From Desulfonatronospira sp964577315 (GTDB taxonomy: Bacteria; Desulfobacterota; Desulfovibrionia; Desulfovibrionales; Desulfonatronovibrionaceae), in NCBI GenBank assembly GCA_964577315.1, contig CAZNYT010000002.1:10903-74902 (forward strand): DNA of 64,000 nucleotides, read 5' to 3'. Made by a program: the position numbers and the translations under genes. This document shows positions 25,879-34,701 of this stretch, one piece after another. Each line of letters opens with the position of its first letter. The first letter of the stretch is position 1. The notes under the pieces were generated by a model, which had not been told where the DNA came from, did no database searches, and saw only the letters and a program-made list of their open reading frames with translations.

Positions 25879-27105
25879 ATGCTTCCCCAGCCATATAGCA
25901 CATTCCCCCTTTTTTCCGGCAAACGCGCTCATATAGGGCTTACCGGTAGCGTTGCTGCATACAAAGTACTTGACCTCCTTCGCTTGTTTCAACAATCTTC
26001 TTTAGATGTAGGCTGTACTTTCACCCGTGCTGCAGGATCTTTTATAGGACCCCTTTCCGCAAGCGGTTTAGGAGCAGATCCTGTTTATGATGCCTCCAGC
26101 TATCAACCTTTGGATAATCCTTTTGCCCATTTAACTGGCCATCAAAAAATCGATCTTTTTTTGGTGGCCCCTGCATCTGCGAACATTTTGGCCAAGGCTG
26201 CCTCTGGAGTTGCAGACGATTTGCTATCCACCCAGATCTTGTCCTATCCTGGCTCAGTAGTGTTTGCCCCTGCCATGAATCCCGATATGTGGAACAATTC
26301 TGCAACCCAGCGCAACGCAGACCTTTTGGCTCGTTATGGACATAAGCTGATTTTGCCAGAACAAGGATCGGTAGCTTGCGGCCAAGAAGGTCAGGGCCGT
26401 TTACCTTCACTGCTCCAACTTTACTATCTTAGCCTTAAAGAGCTTGTGGATCAGGATCTACGAGGTCAAAAAGTTCTTGTTACTGCCGGCCCTACCAGGG
26501 AATATTTTGATTTAGTTAGATACTGGAGTAGTCCTTCATCCGGAAAAATGGGACTGTATTTAGCTCTTGCCCTTTGGCTGCGTGGCGCCCAGATAAATTT
26601 TGTTCATGGACCCATGGACTCTTTGATTGCGTTCCCTGATTTTTATTTACACCCTGTTACCAGCGCCTCTGAAATGTATCAGTGCTGCCAAGATTTGTGG
26701 CCTGAATCCCATTTAGGTATCTTTTCTGCAGCTGTTTCCGATTTTGCCCCTGAAGCTTGCCCGGATCTAAAATTTAAAAAGTCGGGACATAGTCATTTAA
26801 ATTTACAATTTAAACAAAACCGTGATATCTTGTCTAAACTTAGTTTGAACCACAAAAAGGTAGGCCAAAGGATCGTGGGCTTTGCAGCTGAAGCTGACAA
26901 CCTGGAAAATCATGCTTATAACAAATTGCAAGCCAAAGATATGGATTTGATTGTTGCAAATTTGGTTTCTAGCGAAAAATCCCCTTTTAATTCTGATTAC
27001 AACCAAGTATTGATACTAGATAGAATGGGAAACAGGCACCACTTGCCCCGAATGTGTAAATCTGAATTGGCATGGAGGATTGCGGATTGGATATCAGATT
27101 TATGA
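25879..27105 (+). CDS. coaBC: Phosphopantothenoylcysteine decarboxylase/synthetase
   Basis: Two successive steps of coenzyme A synthesis in one polypeptide. The start is taken as the ATG at 25879 (408 residues); a TTG at 25867 is also in frame. The N-terminal CoaC flavoprotein half shows GLTGSVAAYK and later the PAMNPDMW motif. The CoaB half begins near LVTAGPTREYFD and has the SGKMGLYLA segment and KFKKS region. CoaB normally has a conserved asparagine in the acylated intermediate region, which is present in this part. It overlaps the downstream gene by an ATGA. Confidence 0.94.
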   Translation: MLPQPYSTFPLFSGKRAHIGLTGSVAAYKVLDLLRLFQQSSLDVGCTFTRAAGSFIGPLSASGLGADPVYDASSYQPLDNPFAHLTGHQKIDLFLVAPASANILAKAASGVADDLLSTQILSYPGSVVFAPAMNPDMWNNSATQRNADLLARYGHKLILPEQGSVACGQEGQGRLPSLLQLYYLSLKELVDQDLRGQKVLVTAGPTREYFDLVRYWSSPSSGKMGLYLALALWLRGAQINFVHGPMDSLIAFPDFYLHPVTSASEMYQCCQDLWPESHLGIFSAAVSDFAPEACPDLKFKKSGHSHLNLQFKQNRDILSKLSLNHKKVGQRIVGFAAEADNLENHAYNKLQAKDMDLIVANLVSSEKSPFNSDYNQVLILDRMGNRHHLPRMCKSELAWRIADWISDL

Positions 27106-27695
27106 ACACTCATCCCTATGCCTTTTACCTTCAATCCATGGGTATTAGGTATTTCTTTTCTTCTCCTGGGCATAACTCTTCCAGCTATTCAGATGCTCTC
27201 CCGGACCAAGATCATGGTACTGATGCCGATTCACACCATGAACAACATGATTCTTCTTTGATCCCAGAGTTTTTGCTAGCCCAGCTACGTCCTGCTTATG
27301 CTGTATTTACCTATTTCAACCTATACCAGGATTTGCAGGAAGGTTTTAATTCCCAGCAGGGCAAATTGCTTACCACAATTTTATCACACCTGGGCTGGCC
27401 GGATCAGTCCATTGCTTTTTGGCCTGTTTCCCGGGCTCATGATCTTTCCATAACCCCTGACCCAGAATTTTTTTTACACGGCCTCAATTTGATTAAACCC
27501 GCTTACATTTTTTGTTTTGGAGCTCAAGCTTTCCGTGTTTTCATGAGTCCTTCTAAATTTGTTTACGGTAAATGGTATTACCGAGATATCCGTGTTTTGG
27601 CTTTACCTGATCTAGATGCTATGCTTCCTGATAATCGGATTTTGAAAAACTTTACCTGGCATATATTGCACAAGTTTTCCCCTTTAAGAATATGA
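27102..27695 (+). CDS. Hypothetical protein coupled to coaBC
   Basis: A 197-residue protein starting at the ATG that overlaps the coaBC stop (ATGA). The middle is a His/Asp/Ser-rich linker. The C-terminal half has the pattern YIFCFGAQAF followed by VLALPDLDAML, reminiscent of the second half of uracil-DNA glycosylase-like folds, where a GxxA and an LP-x motif occur. The catalytic residues of that superfamily are not evident, so this is weak. I would treat it as a conserved hypothetical. Confidence 0.6.
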   Translation: MNTHPYAFYLQSMGIRYFFSSPGHNSSSYSDALPDQDHGTDADSHHEQHDSSLIPEFLLAQLRPAYAVFTYFNLYQDLQEGFNSQQGKLLTTILSHLGWPDQSIAFWPVSRAHDLSITPDPEFFLHGLNLIKPAYIFCFGAQAFRVFMSPSKFVYGKWYYRDIRVLALPDLDAMLPDNRILKNFTWHILHKFSPLRI

Positions 27696-27972
27696 TTTAG
27701 ATGCTGTTATTTTCTATTTATAATAAAGCTTGATACCTTTCTTGTTTTTCTTTTGTTTTGAATACAATGATCTTTCGTATAAAAAAGGCTCTTGGACGTT
27801 AGCAGTGGATTTTGTACAAATTCACTCATTATGTCGAGGACCCATAAAAATTTACACTTTGAAATTACAACTTTCAATTTTTGGCACTCGCTATACAGGA
27901 ATTTAGCATTATAATACTTAGGTTGTTTTAGGATTTTAATTAACTCAAATTTTAATTTTGCTGGGCAATAAC

Positions 27973-29295
27973 ATGAAATTATTTAAAGTCTCTTTTTTAC
28001 TGGCTATTTTACTATTGTTAGTGAACTTTGTTTTTGCACAAGACCAGAAACATAACGTTCTCAAGGTTGATGTTGACGGCCCTATCACCCCTGCTACTGA
28101 GGAACTCTTGGACAGCGCAATCCAGCAAGCTGAAGAAGAAGATTTTATTGCCCTTATGATACGCCTGGATACACCCGGAGGTTTAGCAGAGTCCATGAGA
28201 AACATGGTCAAGTCTCAGTTAAACGCTGATATCCCCATTATCACCTGGGTTCATCCTCCAGGTTCCCGGGCCACCTCTGCTGGCGTTTTCTTGGTAGCTG
28301 CGTCCCATCACGCTGTTATGAGCCCGCAGACCACCATTGGTTCTGCTACACCTGTGCAGATGTCTGGAGAGGACCAAGAAGGTGCGATGGAGCAAAAAGT
28401 GCTTCAGGAAATGCTTAGCCTCGCTCGCACTATAGCCAAGGATAGAGACCGCAACGTTGAATGGTACGAAAAAGCCATAACAGAAGCAGCAAACCTTGAT
28501 GCAGAAGAAGCTTTAGCAGAGAGAGTTATAGATCACATTGCTGTTTCCCAGGAGGACCTTTTTGCACAAATAGGAAAAAAAGGCCTGGTAGTGGGTGATC
28601 AGGAACTTTTTTTCGAAGCAGGCGATGTTCAAATTGTGGAATTTGAGCCAGGTTTAAGATATAAACTTTTGTCCTGGTTGCTGCATCCTCAGATTGCTTA
28701 TTTGCTTTTCTTGGCCGGTATGGCAGGGCTCTTTTTCGAGCTTTCCAATCCAGGGACCATTTTTCCAGGTGCTGTAGGTTCTTTGTGTTTAATCCTGGGT
28801 CTATATTCACTTGCAGTGCTTCCCACTACTATTACCGGAATTTTGCTTTTGATTCTCGGATTTTTATTTATAATTCTTGAGATCAATATGCCCACTTTTG
28901 GGTTGCTAACTGTTGCTGCAATTGCTAGTTTCTTTTTTGGATCTTTATTTCTGTTTGATGCCGATCACCCTTATTTTCAGATACCTACAATGACCATAAT
29001 ACCTGTAGTAATTATCCTGACATTTGTTTTACTGGGCCTAGCTTACCTTATAAGCAAGTCCCAATTTACACCTATATACCATCAGACTGGTGTTGATGAG
29101 CAAACTATTTTCACTCCTTCTGGTAGCTCTGATTCTACAGCCACGGTGATTAAGTGGAGCGGCACACAAGGCCAAGTCAAACTCCGCGGTGAGATATGGA
29201 CAGCCAAATCGCATGAACCATTGTCCTTGGTTTCCGGCCAGGAAGTACAAATAGAAAAAGTGGAAGGTTTAACCGTTTATATTAAACCCATTTAA
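27973..29295 (+). CDS. NfeD-family membrane serine protease
   Basis: A membrane-anchored ClpP-like protease linked to quality control of membrane proteins. The start is the ATG at 27973; an in-frame TTG at 27958 is less likely. A signal peptide (cleavage near VFAQ) leads to a ClpP-class domain with DTPGGLAESM and ATSAGVF, where the Ser of SAG is the nucleophile. Four or so membrane segments follow (about 235-345), then a C-terminal OB-fold NfeD domain. The gene just downstream is a stomatin-like SPFH protein, the standard NfeD partner. Confidence 0.93.
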   Translation: MKLFKVSFLLAILLLLVNFVFAQDQKHNVLKVDVDGPITPATEELLDSAIQQAEEEDFIALMIRLDTPGGLAESMRNMVKSQLNADIPIITWVHPPGSRATSAGVFLVAASHHAVMSPQTTIGSATPVQMSGEDQEGAMEQKVLQEMLSLARTIAKDRDRNVEWYEKAITEAANLDAEEALAERVIDHIAVSQEDLFAQIGKKGLVVGDQELFFEAGDVQIVEFEPGLRYKLLSWLLHPQIAYLLFLAGMAGLFFELSNPGTIFPGAVGSLCLILGLYSLAVLPTTITGILLLILGFLFIILEINMPTFGLLTVAAIASFFFGSLFLFDADHPYFQIPTMTIIPVVIILTFVLLGLAYLISKSQFTPIYHQTGVDEQTIFTPSGSSDSTATVIKWSGTQGQVKLRGEIWTAKSHEPLSLVSGQEVQIEKVEGLTVYIKPI

Positions 29296-29310
29296 TTTTA
29301 GGAGGAGTGA

Positions 29311-30153
29311 ATGCTTACTTATGGCGTCCCAATTCTTATTTTGGTCATTCTTTTTTTAATGAATGCCATCAGGATCTTGAACGAATATCAACGCGCAGTT
29401 GTTTTTCGTCTTGGCCGTTTTTTGAGGGTAAAAGGACCTGGCCTTATCATTTTGATTCCAGTCTTGGATAAGATGGTCCGTACTGACCTGCGGATTGTAA
29501 CTCTGGATGTAACTCATCAGGAAGTTATAACCCATGACAACGTGACCATTAAAGTCAATGCGGTCTTATATTACCGCATAATCTCTCCTCAGAAGGCTAT
29601 TCTCGAAATCGAGGACTACCACTTTGCTACTTCGCAGCTTTCTCAAACCACAATCAGAACAGTCTGCGGCGCATCAGAATTGGATGAAATCTTGGCTCAA
29701 CGAGAAAAACTTAACACCAGGATTCAGTCCATTCTAGATGAACAAACAGATACTTGGGGTATCAAGGTTACTACAGTAGAGCTCAAACATATAGACTTAC
29801 CGCAAGAAATGCAGCGAGCCATGGCAGCTCAGGCAGAAGCGGAGCGCGAGAGACGGGCCAAGGTGATTAGTGCTGAGGGAGAATTCCAAGCCGCCAAGAG
29901 ACTTACTCAAGCTGCTCAGATTATTTCAGCCTATCCCCAGGCCTTACAACTCAGGTACTTGCAAACAATGCGCGAGATGACTGCTGAAGGACAAAATTCT
30001 ACTGTAATACCTATACCTATAGATCTATTCCGGGGAATGGGCCCCATTTTATCTGAACATGCTCAAGGCTCAACCCAAATAGATCCGGACAACATGCCTG
30101 AGCCAGAAATTCCTGAGGATCCTTTGGCACAAGATGAGACACAAAAGTCTTAG
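29311..30153 (+). CDS. Stomatin/slipin-like SPFH membrane protein
   Basis: A 280-residue SPFH scaffold of the inner membrane, partner of the NfeD protease 15 bases upstream. One N-terminal membrane segment (about residues 4-20) is followed by the SPFH domain with EYQRAVVFRLGRF and later SQTTIRTVCGASELDEILAQRE in the conserved core. The alanine/glutamate coiled coil QAEAERERRAKVISAEGEFQA is typical of slipins (residues described about 168-200). A GGAGGAG precedes the ATG. Confidence 0.95.
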   Translation: MLTYGVPILILVILFLMNAIRILNEYQRAVVFRLGRFLRVKGPGLIILIPVLDKMVRTDLRIVTLDVTHQEVITHDNVTIKVNAVLYYRIISPQKAILEIEDYHFATSQLSQTTIRTVCGASELDEILAQREKLNTRIQSILDEQTDTWGIKVTTVELKHIDLPQEMQRAMAAQAEAERERRAKVISAEGEFQAAKRLTQAAQIISAYPQALQLRYLQTMREMTAEGQNSTVIPIPIDLFRGMGPILSEHAQGSTQIDPDNMPEPEIPEDPLAQDETQKS

Positions 30154-30206
30154 ATTAGAAAGTTAGTTTATTGCTTTAATACAAGATCAGTGTAAGGGAG
30201 AGGAGG

Positions 30207-30488
30207 ATGAGTTCCGCTTTTTCTAGCAACCAACTTGAAGAATTGTTGAACGAGATTATTAATTGCCAAGAAAACAATCAAATGCCTGACAAATCCAAAG
30301 TGCAAAATTTTAGCCGCTTAGCTAGATCTTTACCCATGTATGCAGAAGAGTCCTGGTTGGCTGAGGCAGAAGATTTCGCCCACTTAGCTGATCAGCTTTT
30401 GTTAGCTGTAAAGAACGATCAGTTCGAGGAAGCAGTTCAAATTATGGATTCTATAAAGGAGGCCAAAGCCTTTTTTCCAGAACACTGA
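30207..30488 (+). CDS. Small acidic helical protein
   Basis: A 93-residue protein with GGAGAGGAGG directly before the ATG. It is acidic and helical with no membrane segment. Its size and composition recall the small GSU3529-type proteins of related bacteria, but I cannot confirm the match. It is likely the last gene of the NfeD/slipin operon, since a terminator hairpin follows. Confidence 0.65.
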   Translation: MSSAFSSNQLEELLNEIINCQENNQMPDKSKVQNFSRLARSLPMYAEESWLAEAEDFAHLADQLLLAVKNDQFEEAVQIMDSIKEAKAFFPEH

Positions 30489-30537
30489 TTCATACCTGAC
30501 TACAAGCAATCCTGTCTTTTATATCTATAACTAACTG

Positions 30538-30747
30538 TTATTACAGTTAATTTTAAACCTTTTCAAAGCCCGGCATTCTTGCTATAGAATGANNNNNNNN
30601 NNNNNNNNNNNNNNNNNNNNNNNNNNNNNNNNNNNNNNNNNNNNNNNNNNNNNNNNNNNNNNNNNNNNNNNNNNNNNNNNNNNNNNNNNNNNTTATTACA
30701 GTTAATTTTAAACCTTTTCAAAGCCCGGCATTCTTGCTATAGAATGA
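30538..30747. other. 100-N assembly gap flanked by a 55-bp duplicate
   Basis: Bases 30593-30692 are exactly 100 Ns. The 55 bases before the gap (30538-30592) are identical to the 55 after it (30693-30747). The contigs overlap, so the true sequence probably has one copy and no missing DNA. Confidence 0.9.
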
Positions 30748-30760
30748 ACCGGGCTTTTTT
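30719..30760 (+). terminator. Rho-independent terminator split by the gap
   Basis: AAAGCCCGG and CATTCT pair with AGAATG and CCGGGCTTTTTT around a TGCTAT loop, ending in a T run. Only the left half of this hairpin is present in the copy before the gap. Confidence 0.88.
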
Positions 30761-30912
30761 ATTTATATCCGTATTCTATGCCGAACATAATCGCACACTT
30801 CTTTTTAGCACTTTTTCCTACAACTTATATTTTATGATAGCACGTCCTTAAGCCAAATAAACTAGCTTACTTGAATATTTAATTCATTTTTCATTCATTT
30901 CGATACTTAAAT

Positions 30913-30928
30913 TGTTTCACGTGAAACA
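30913..30928. promoter_or_regulatory. parS: parS centromere site
   Basis: TGTTTCACGTGAAACA is a perfect match to the bacterial parS palindrome bound by ParB. It lies 25 bases before the likely start of parA and is the only exact copy in the window. Confidence 0.96.
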
Positions 30929-30953
30929 ACAACTGAACACAAAGGAGCAAACA

Positions 30954-31748
30954 GTGAATTGGATAGTTGCGATAGCAAATCAAAAAGGGGGGGTGGGAAA
31001 AACTACAACTGCTGTCAATCTTAGCGCCTCGTTAGCAGTTATGGAAAAAAAGGTTCTTTTGGTGGACTGTGACGCTCAAGGTAATGCTAGTAGCGGGTTG
31101 GGAATAGGATATAACGAGAGCAAAAAAAGCTTATACCAAGGAATAACTGGAGAGATAGAAGCTAAAGATTTGATCCAAAAAACGGATTTAAAATATTTGG
31201 ATATTATAGCCGCAGGAAATGGCTTGGTTGGGGCAGAACTAGAATTGCAAAATAAAAACAACAGGGAGTACTACTTATACCGAACTTTAAAAAAAATAAG
31301 AGAACCATATGATTATATAATCCTAGATTGCCCTCCTTCGCTGGGACTTCTAACAATCAACGCTATGTGCGCAGCAAATCACTTATTAATACCGCTGCAG
31401 TGTGAATATTATGCCTTGGAAGGGATAGCCAGATTGTTGGAAACATACGATTTGATCAAAAAAAGGTTGAACCACGATCTCAAATTACTGGGAGTTGTTT
31501 TGACCATGTTTGATAAAAGAAACAAGCTATCCCACCAAGTTACAGCTGAAGTTAGGCATCATTTTGGGAGCAAGGTATTGCGATCCACAATACCAAGAAA
31601 CGTGCGGCTATCAGAAGCCCCAAGTCACGGTAAACCGGTAATAGCATACGATATTAGATCCACAGGTTCTCACGCGTATTTAAACTTAGCAAAAGAAGTC
31701 CTTAATATAGACAAGGAGGACTTTGCAAGAAATAAAAGAGATGAGTGA
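30954..31748 (+). CDS. parA: Chromosome partitioning ATPase ParA/Soj
   Basis: Walker-type ATPase that moves replication origins together with ParB and parS. The likely start is the GTG at 30954, eight bases after AAAGGAG, giving 264 residues beginning MNWIVAIANQKGG; an upstream in-frame start at 30912 would run over the parS site. The deviant Walker A is KGGVGKTTTAVN, with DCDAQGNAS and ILDCPPSLGLLT following. The gene is much richer in A+T than the envelope operon. The cognate parB is 1.1 kb downstream rather than adjacent. Confidence 0.95.
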   Translation: MNWIVAIANQKGGVGKTTTAVNLSASLAVMEKKVLLVDCDAQGNASSGLGIGYNESKKSLYQGITGEIEAKDLIQKTDLKYLDIIAAGNGLVGAELELQNKNNREYYLYRTLKKIREPYDYIILDCPPSLGLLTINAMCAANHLLIPLQCEYYALEGIARLLETYDLIKKRLNHDLKLLGVVLTMFDKRNKLSHQVTAEVRHHFGSKVLRSTIPRNVRLSEAPSHGKPVIAYDIRSTGSHAYLNLAKEVLNIDKEDFARNKRDE

Positions 31749-31749
31749 A

Positions 31750-32166
31750 TTAGACACTGCAGGTATCAACGGAGCACTCATATAAGATATGATCCTTAAA
31801 ATGTTTTTTAGTCACTCTAGACTGGCATTGTAAGCAGACAAAAGCAACAAGACCACTGATATTGGCTGTGCGCAAAGAAAATTTACGGGGAGAATCAGAA
31901 GTCCAGTCTTCGGTAAGATTACCGCAACCCTTGCAAACTACTTTTTTTTCAATAGGGTAGTTGAAATCCCAGAAGGACAAAAAGTTCTTCCATTCGTTCA
32001 TGGGTTCGGGTCGAGCAGAAGGTTTATCATCCCCAGGTTCAGAAAGACCTTGGAACAAAATGGATTCTAGCTGATCCTGATGCTTGAGCCAAATTTGAGC
32101 TGAAATACAAACCGAAATAAGTTTGCCTTGCTCGTTATAGATAGGTTGAATATCGTTTTGAAACAT
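31750..32166 (-). CDS. Zinc-ribbon-like hypothetical protein between parA and parB
   Basis: A 138-residue protein with a strong AAAGGAGGT ribosome site six bases before its ATG. Cys78, Cys81, Cys111 and Cys114 form two CxxC pairs, a probable zinc ribbon (VCKGCGN and FVCLQCQS). The C terminus adds YECSVDTCSV. It lies on the opposite strand to parA and parB, converging on parA with one base between the stops. I do not recognise its function; the placement may be an insertion into an ancestral parAB operon. Confidence 0.72.
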   Translation of the reverse strand: MFQNDIQPIYNEQGKLISVCISAQIWLKHQDQLESILFQGLSEPGDDKPSARPEPMNEWKNFLSFWDFNYPIEKKVVCKGCGNLTEDWTSDSPRKFSLRTANISGLVAFVCLQCQSRVTKKHFKDHILYECSVDTCSV

Positions 32167-32386
32167 GGGAAATACCTCCTTTCGAATTAAAAAAAAGACA
32201 CGAGATTAAAAAACAGAGAATAAAAGTGAAAAATACAAGCAGCTATTCATTGTATTTTAATCAAATTATGCACTAGGTAATATTGTGTATTCAAAAACTG
32301 GAGTAAGTATACCCTGTGTATAAATCAGGTCAAGTGTGAGTCCAGAAGATAAAAAGGATCTAGATAATAATTTGGCAAAAAAAGGG

Positions 32387-32428
32387 CATCTATTCACCAT
32401 ATTCTACATAAAATATTCACCGGTAACG
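32387..32428 (-). repeat. Dispersed GGTGAATAGTTGC-type repeat, full unit
   Basis: On the minus strand, GGTGAATATTTTATGTAG precedes AATATGGTGAATAGATGC. Both half-units are clear. Confidence 0.7.
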
Positions 32429-32452
32429 TAAAGAAAAGAATGTCTCACGCCC

Positions 32453-32466
32453 GGGCCTGCAGGCCC
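32453..32466. repeat. Perfect 14-bp palindrome GGGCCTGCAGGCCC
   Basis: Self-complementary over 14 bases, at the left edge of the GC-rich island upstream of parB. Confidence 0.8.
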
Positions 32467-32571
32467 TAGAGGCGCAGAGCTCGCTGAGAAATTAGCAAGA
32501 GAAGAATTTATTATTCATATCCACCGAGCCGGTGTATATAAATAATAAGCTCCCCGCAGGGGGCGAGAGCC

Positions 32572-32604
32572 TTTTTCATTGCCCCGGCTCAGGGCAATGA
32601 AAAA
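32572..32604. terminator. Perfect hairpin, bidirectional terminator-like
   Basis: TTTTTCATTGCCC, loop CGGCTCA, and the exact complement GGGCAATGAAAAA. The stem is GC-rich at the loop and A/T at the ends, as in a terminator usable from either side. Confidence 0.65.
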
Positions 32605-32772
32605 TCCCTCTTATCTCTGCGTCCTCTGCCTGCCGGGTTAAATCGGAATCCCCCAGTTAACCGGAAGAAGGTTAACCGGGCAAGCCTTTAGGGTATTTAA
32701 CCGGGTGCCTCTAGCGAAGCGGGCGAGAGGAAAAACATTTCAGGCTTGGCGTACACTTGAGCTGAAAGAGCC

Positions 32773-32800
32773 AAAAAGATTTGGTGAGTAGTTACAAAAA
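32773..32800 (+). repeat. Dispersed GGTGAATAGTTGC-type repeat, internal-deletion form
   Basis: AAAAAGATTTGGTGAGTAG followed by TTACAAAAAA. The arrangement matches the short copy at 16496. It ends about 30 bases before the parB start. Confidence 0.65.
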
Positions 32801-32833
32801 AGGAAAAATAATCGTAAAAAAAAGGACCAAAAA

Positions 32834-33712
32834 ATGAAAAAAAATGACAAGGGACTAGGAAAAGGATTGGATGCCTTAATTAAACCCAGCTATTATGAAG
32901 AGCAAAACAACGAAATAGTATACATTAACATAAACAAAATTAAGCCCAACCCAATGCAGCCACGCAAAAATTATTCCCAGGAAAAGATAACGGAACTTGC
33001 TTCATCCATCCAGGAGCAAGGCGTATTACAGCCCATATTAGTTCGTCAAAACAGTGACAAAGAATATGAAATTATCGCAGGTGAGAGAAGGTGGAGGGCT
33101 AGCTTAGAAGCGGGACTAACAACCGTACCTGCATTGATAAAAGAATTTCAGGACCAAGAAGTTCTGGCAATAGCTTTAATAGAGAACCTGCAAAGGGAGG
33201 ATTTAAATCCCATGGAACAGGCTTTCGCACTGCAAAAATTACAAGATGAACTAGGAGTTAGCCAGGATCAATTGGCTACCAAAATAGGGAAAAGCAGACC
33301 GCAGCTGACAAATCTGCTGCGTTTAATAAAACTGCCACAAAAAGTGCAAGATCTGATAGAAAGCTCAGAAATAACGTCAGGACATGCACGTGCTTTATTA
33401 AGTATTAAAGACGAAGAATTGATGATCAAAATTTGTGATAAAATAATAAAAAAAGAATTGTCAGTGCGGCAAACCGAAGAGTTAGTAAAAAATTATACCA
33501 CCCAAGAGAATAAAGTAAGGGGTAACAATAAAGCCCATAAAGATGAATACAGCCAACATCTGGAAAATAAGATTAAGGAAAAACTCCCTATCTCCAATAA
33601 ATTAAAATTGAAAGGAAATGAACAAAAAGGACAAATAACTATTAAATATGAAAACGAACAAGAGTTGGAAGAACTATTAAATTTCATGGGCGTAGGAAAA
33701 GAGGATATTTAG
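32834..33712 (+). CDS. parB: Chromosome partitioning protein ParB/Spo0J
   Basis: CTP-dependent DNA clamp that loads at parS. The 292 residues show the lysine-rich start with GLGKGLDALI, the ParB/Srx nucleotide domain with GERRWRAS and IENLQREDLNP, and a helix-turn-helix (LGVSQDQLATKIGKSRPQLT, about residues 140-160). A helical dimerisation C terminus follows. AAGGAC lies upstream of the ATG. It ends five bases before the heptose kinase gene. Confidence 0.95.
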   Translation: MKKNDKGLGKGLDALIKPSYYEEQNNEIVYININKIKPNPMQPRKNYSQEKITELASSIQEQGVLQPILVRQNSDKEYEIIAGERRWRASLEAGLTTVPALIKEFQDQEVLAIALIENLQREDLNPMEQAFALQKLQDELGVSQDQLATKIGKSRPQLTNLLRLIKLPQKVQDLIESSEITSGHARALLSIKDEELMIKICDKIIKKELSVRQTEELVKNYTTQENKVRGNNKAHKDEYSQHLENKIKEKLPISNKLKLKGNEQKGQITIKYENEQELEELLNFMGVGKEDI

Positions 33713-33717
33713 GGATT

Positions 33718-34701
33718 ATGGATACAAAAGAAAACCTTATAGATAGTCTGGAAAAGATACAAGGCAAAAAGATATTGGTGTTAGGGGATATCATGTTGGA
33801 TCATTATCAATGGGGCGATGTTTCCAGAATCTCACCCGAGGCGCCAGTTCCAGTGGTATATGTGGAAAGAGAAACCTATTCTCTGGGAGGGGCAGGTAAT
33901 GTAGCAAGAAACATAAAGAGCTTGGGTGGTGAGCCAATACTTTTAGGTACAGTAGGGAACGATCTACACGGAGAGCGTGTATCAGAGATTTTGAAATCCG
34001 AGGGAATAGACAGCGACATTGTAGTGTCAAATCAAAGAAAAACAACTATCAAAACAAGGGTTATCGGGAACAGTCAACAAATAGCTAGAGTGGATATAGA
34101 GAACAACTCAAATTTAAATAGAAAGGATGATGATAAGATACTGGAGAAACTAAGAAAAAATGATATAGGCGAATACATATTAATCTCGGACTATGGCAAA
34201 GGCTTGATAAGAAAGAAAACTCTTTCTTTCATAAAAAACAAAAAAATAGTTTTGGATCCAAAAGACAAAAACTTCAAAGATTATAAGAATATATATATAA
34301 TGACACCCAATCAAAAAGAGGCAGAGGAAGGGAGCGGAATAAAGATAAGGAATGAACAGGATGTTATTAAGGCGGGAAAAAGGTTAAAACATGCTAAGGG
34401 GTTGAAGAATCTATTGATTACACTGGGACCAAAAGGAATGATACTTTTCAGCGAGGATGAAAATATCACGCATTTTCCTACCAGTGCTAGAAATGTATAC
34501 GATGTTACAGGAGCAGGGGACACTGTTATCGCTGCCATGGGTATATGTTTGGAAGCGGGACTTACACTACAAAAAGCCTGTATTTTGGCTAACTATGCCG
34601 CAGGGGTTGTTGTGGGACAAGTGGGAACTGCTACAGCAGACAAAAAAAGTATAACCCAGGCGTTAAAATTGCAAAATCATATAAATATCAATCATTGGTA
34701 G
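33718..34701 (+). CDS. rfaE1: D-glycero-beta-D-manno-heptose-7-phosphate kinase
   Basis: Sugar kinase of the LPS heptose pathway. The 327 residues correspond only to the kinase half of bifunctional HldE: GDIMLDHYQWGDVSRISPEAP near residue 25, SLGGAGNVARNI, and the PfkB signature DVTGAGDTV with catalytic Asp. The adenylyltransferase half is absent, so a separate rfaE2 is expected elsewhere. It follows parB by five bases and overlaps the antisense gene at its 3' end by 14 bases. Confidence 0.94.
   Translation: MDTKENLIDSLEKIQGKKILVLGDIMLDHYQWGDVSRISPEAPVPVVYVERETYSLGGAGNVARNIKSLGGEPILLGTVGNDLHGERVSEILKSEGIDSDIVVSNQRKTTIKTRVIGNSQQIARVDIENNSNLNRKDDDKILEKLRKNDIGEYILISDYGKGLIRKKTLSFIKNKKIVLDPKDKNFKDYKNIYIMTPNQKEAEEGSGIKIRNEQDVIKAGKRLKHAKGLKNLLITLGPKGMILFSEDENITHFPTSARNVYDVTGAGDTVIAAMGICLEAGLTLQKACILANYAAGVVVGQVGTATADKKSITQALKLQNHININHW

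Larger units (their letters stand above)
32167..32833. other. Non-coding region upstream of parB, possible origin-associated
   Basis: About 670 bases. The first part is A+T-rich with DnaA-box-like sequences: TGTGTATAA at 32325-32333 is the reverse complement of TTATACACA, TTATGCACT at 32266-32274 has one mismatch, and TGTGTATTC at 32284-32292 has two. The second part (about 32440-32720) is a GC-rich, palindrome-rich island. Copies of the dispersed repeat bracket the island at 32387 and 32773. Confidence 0.5.

Noticed and set aside
27881..27900. Possible sigma-54 promoter TTGGCAC before the NfeD gene
   Set aside because: The downstream TTGCA element is missing at the right spacing. A TATAAT at 27910 has no fitting -35.
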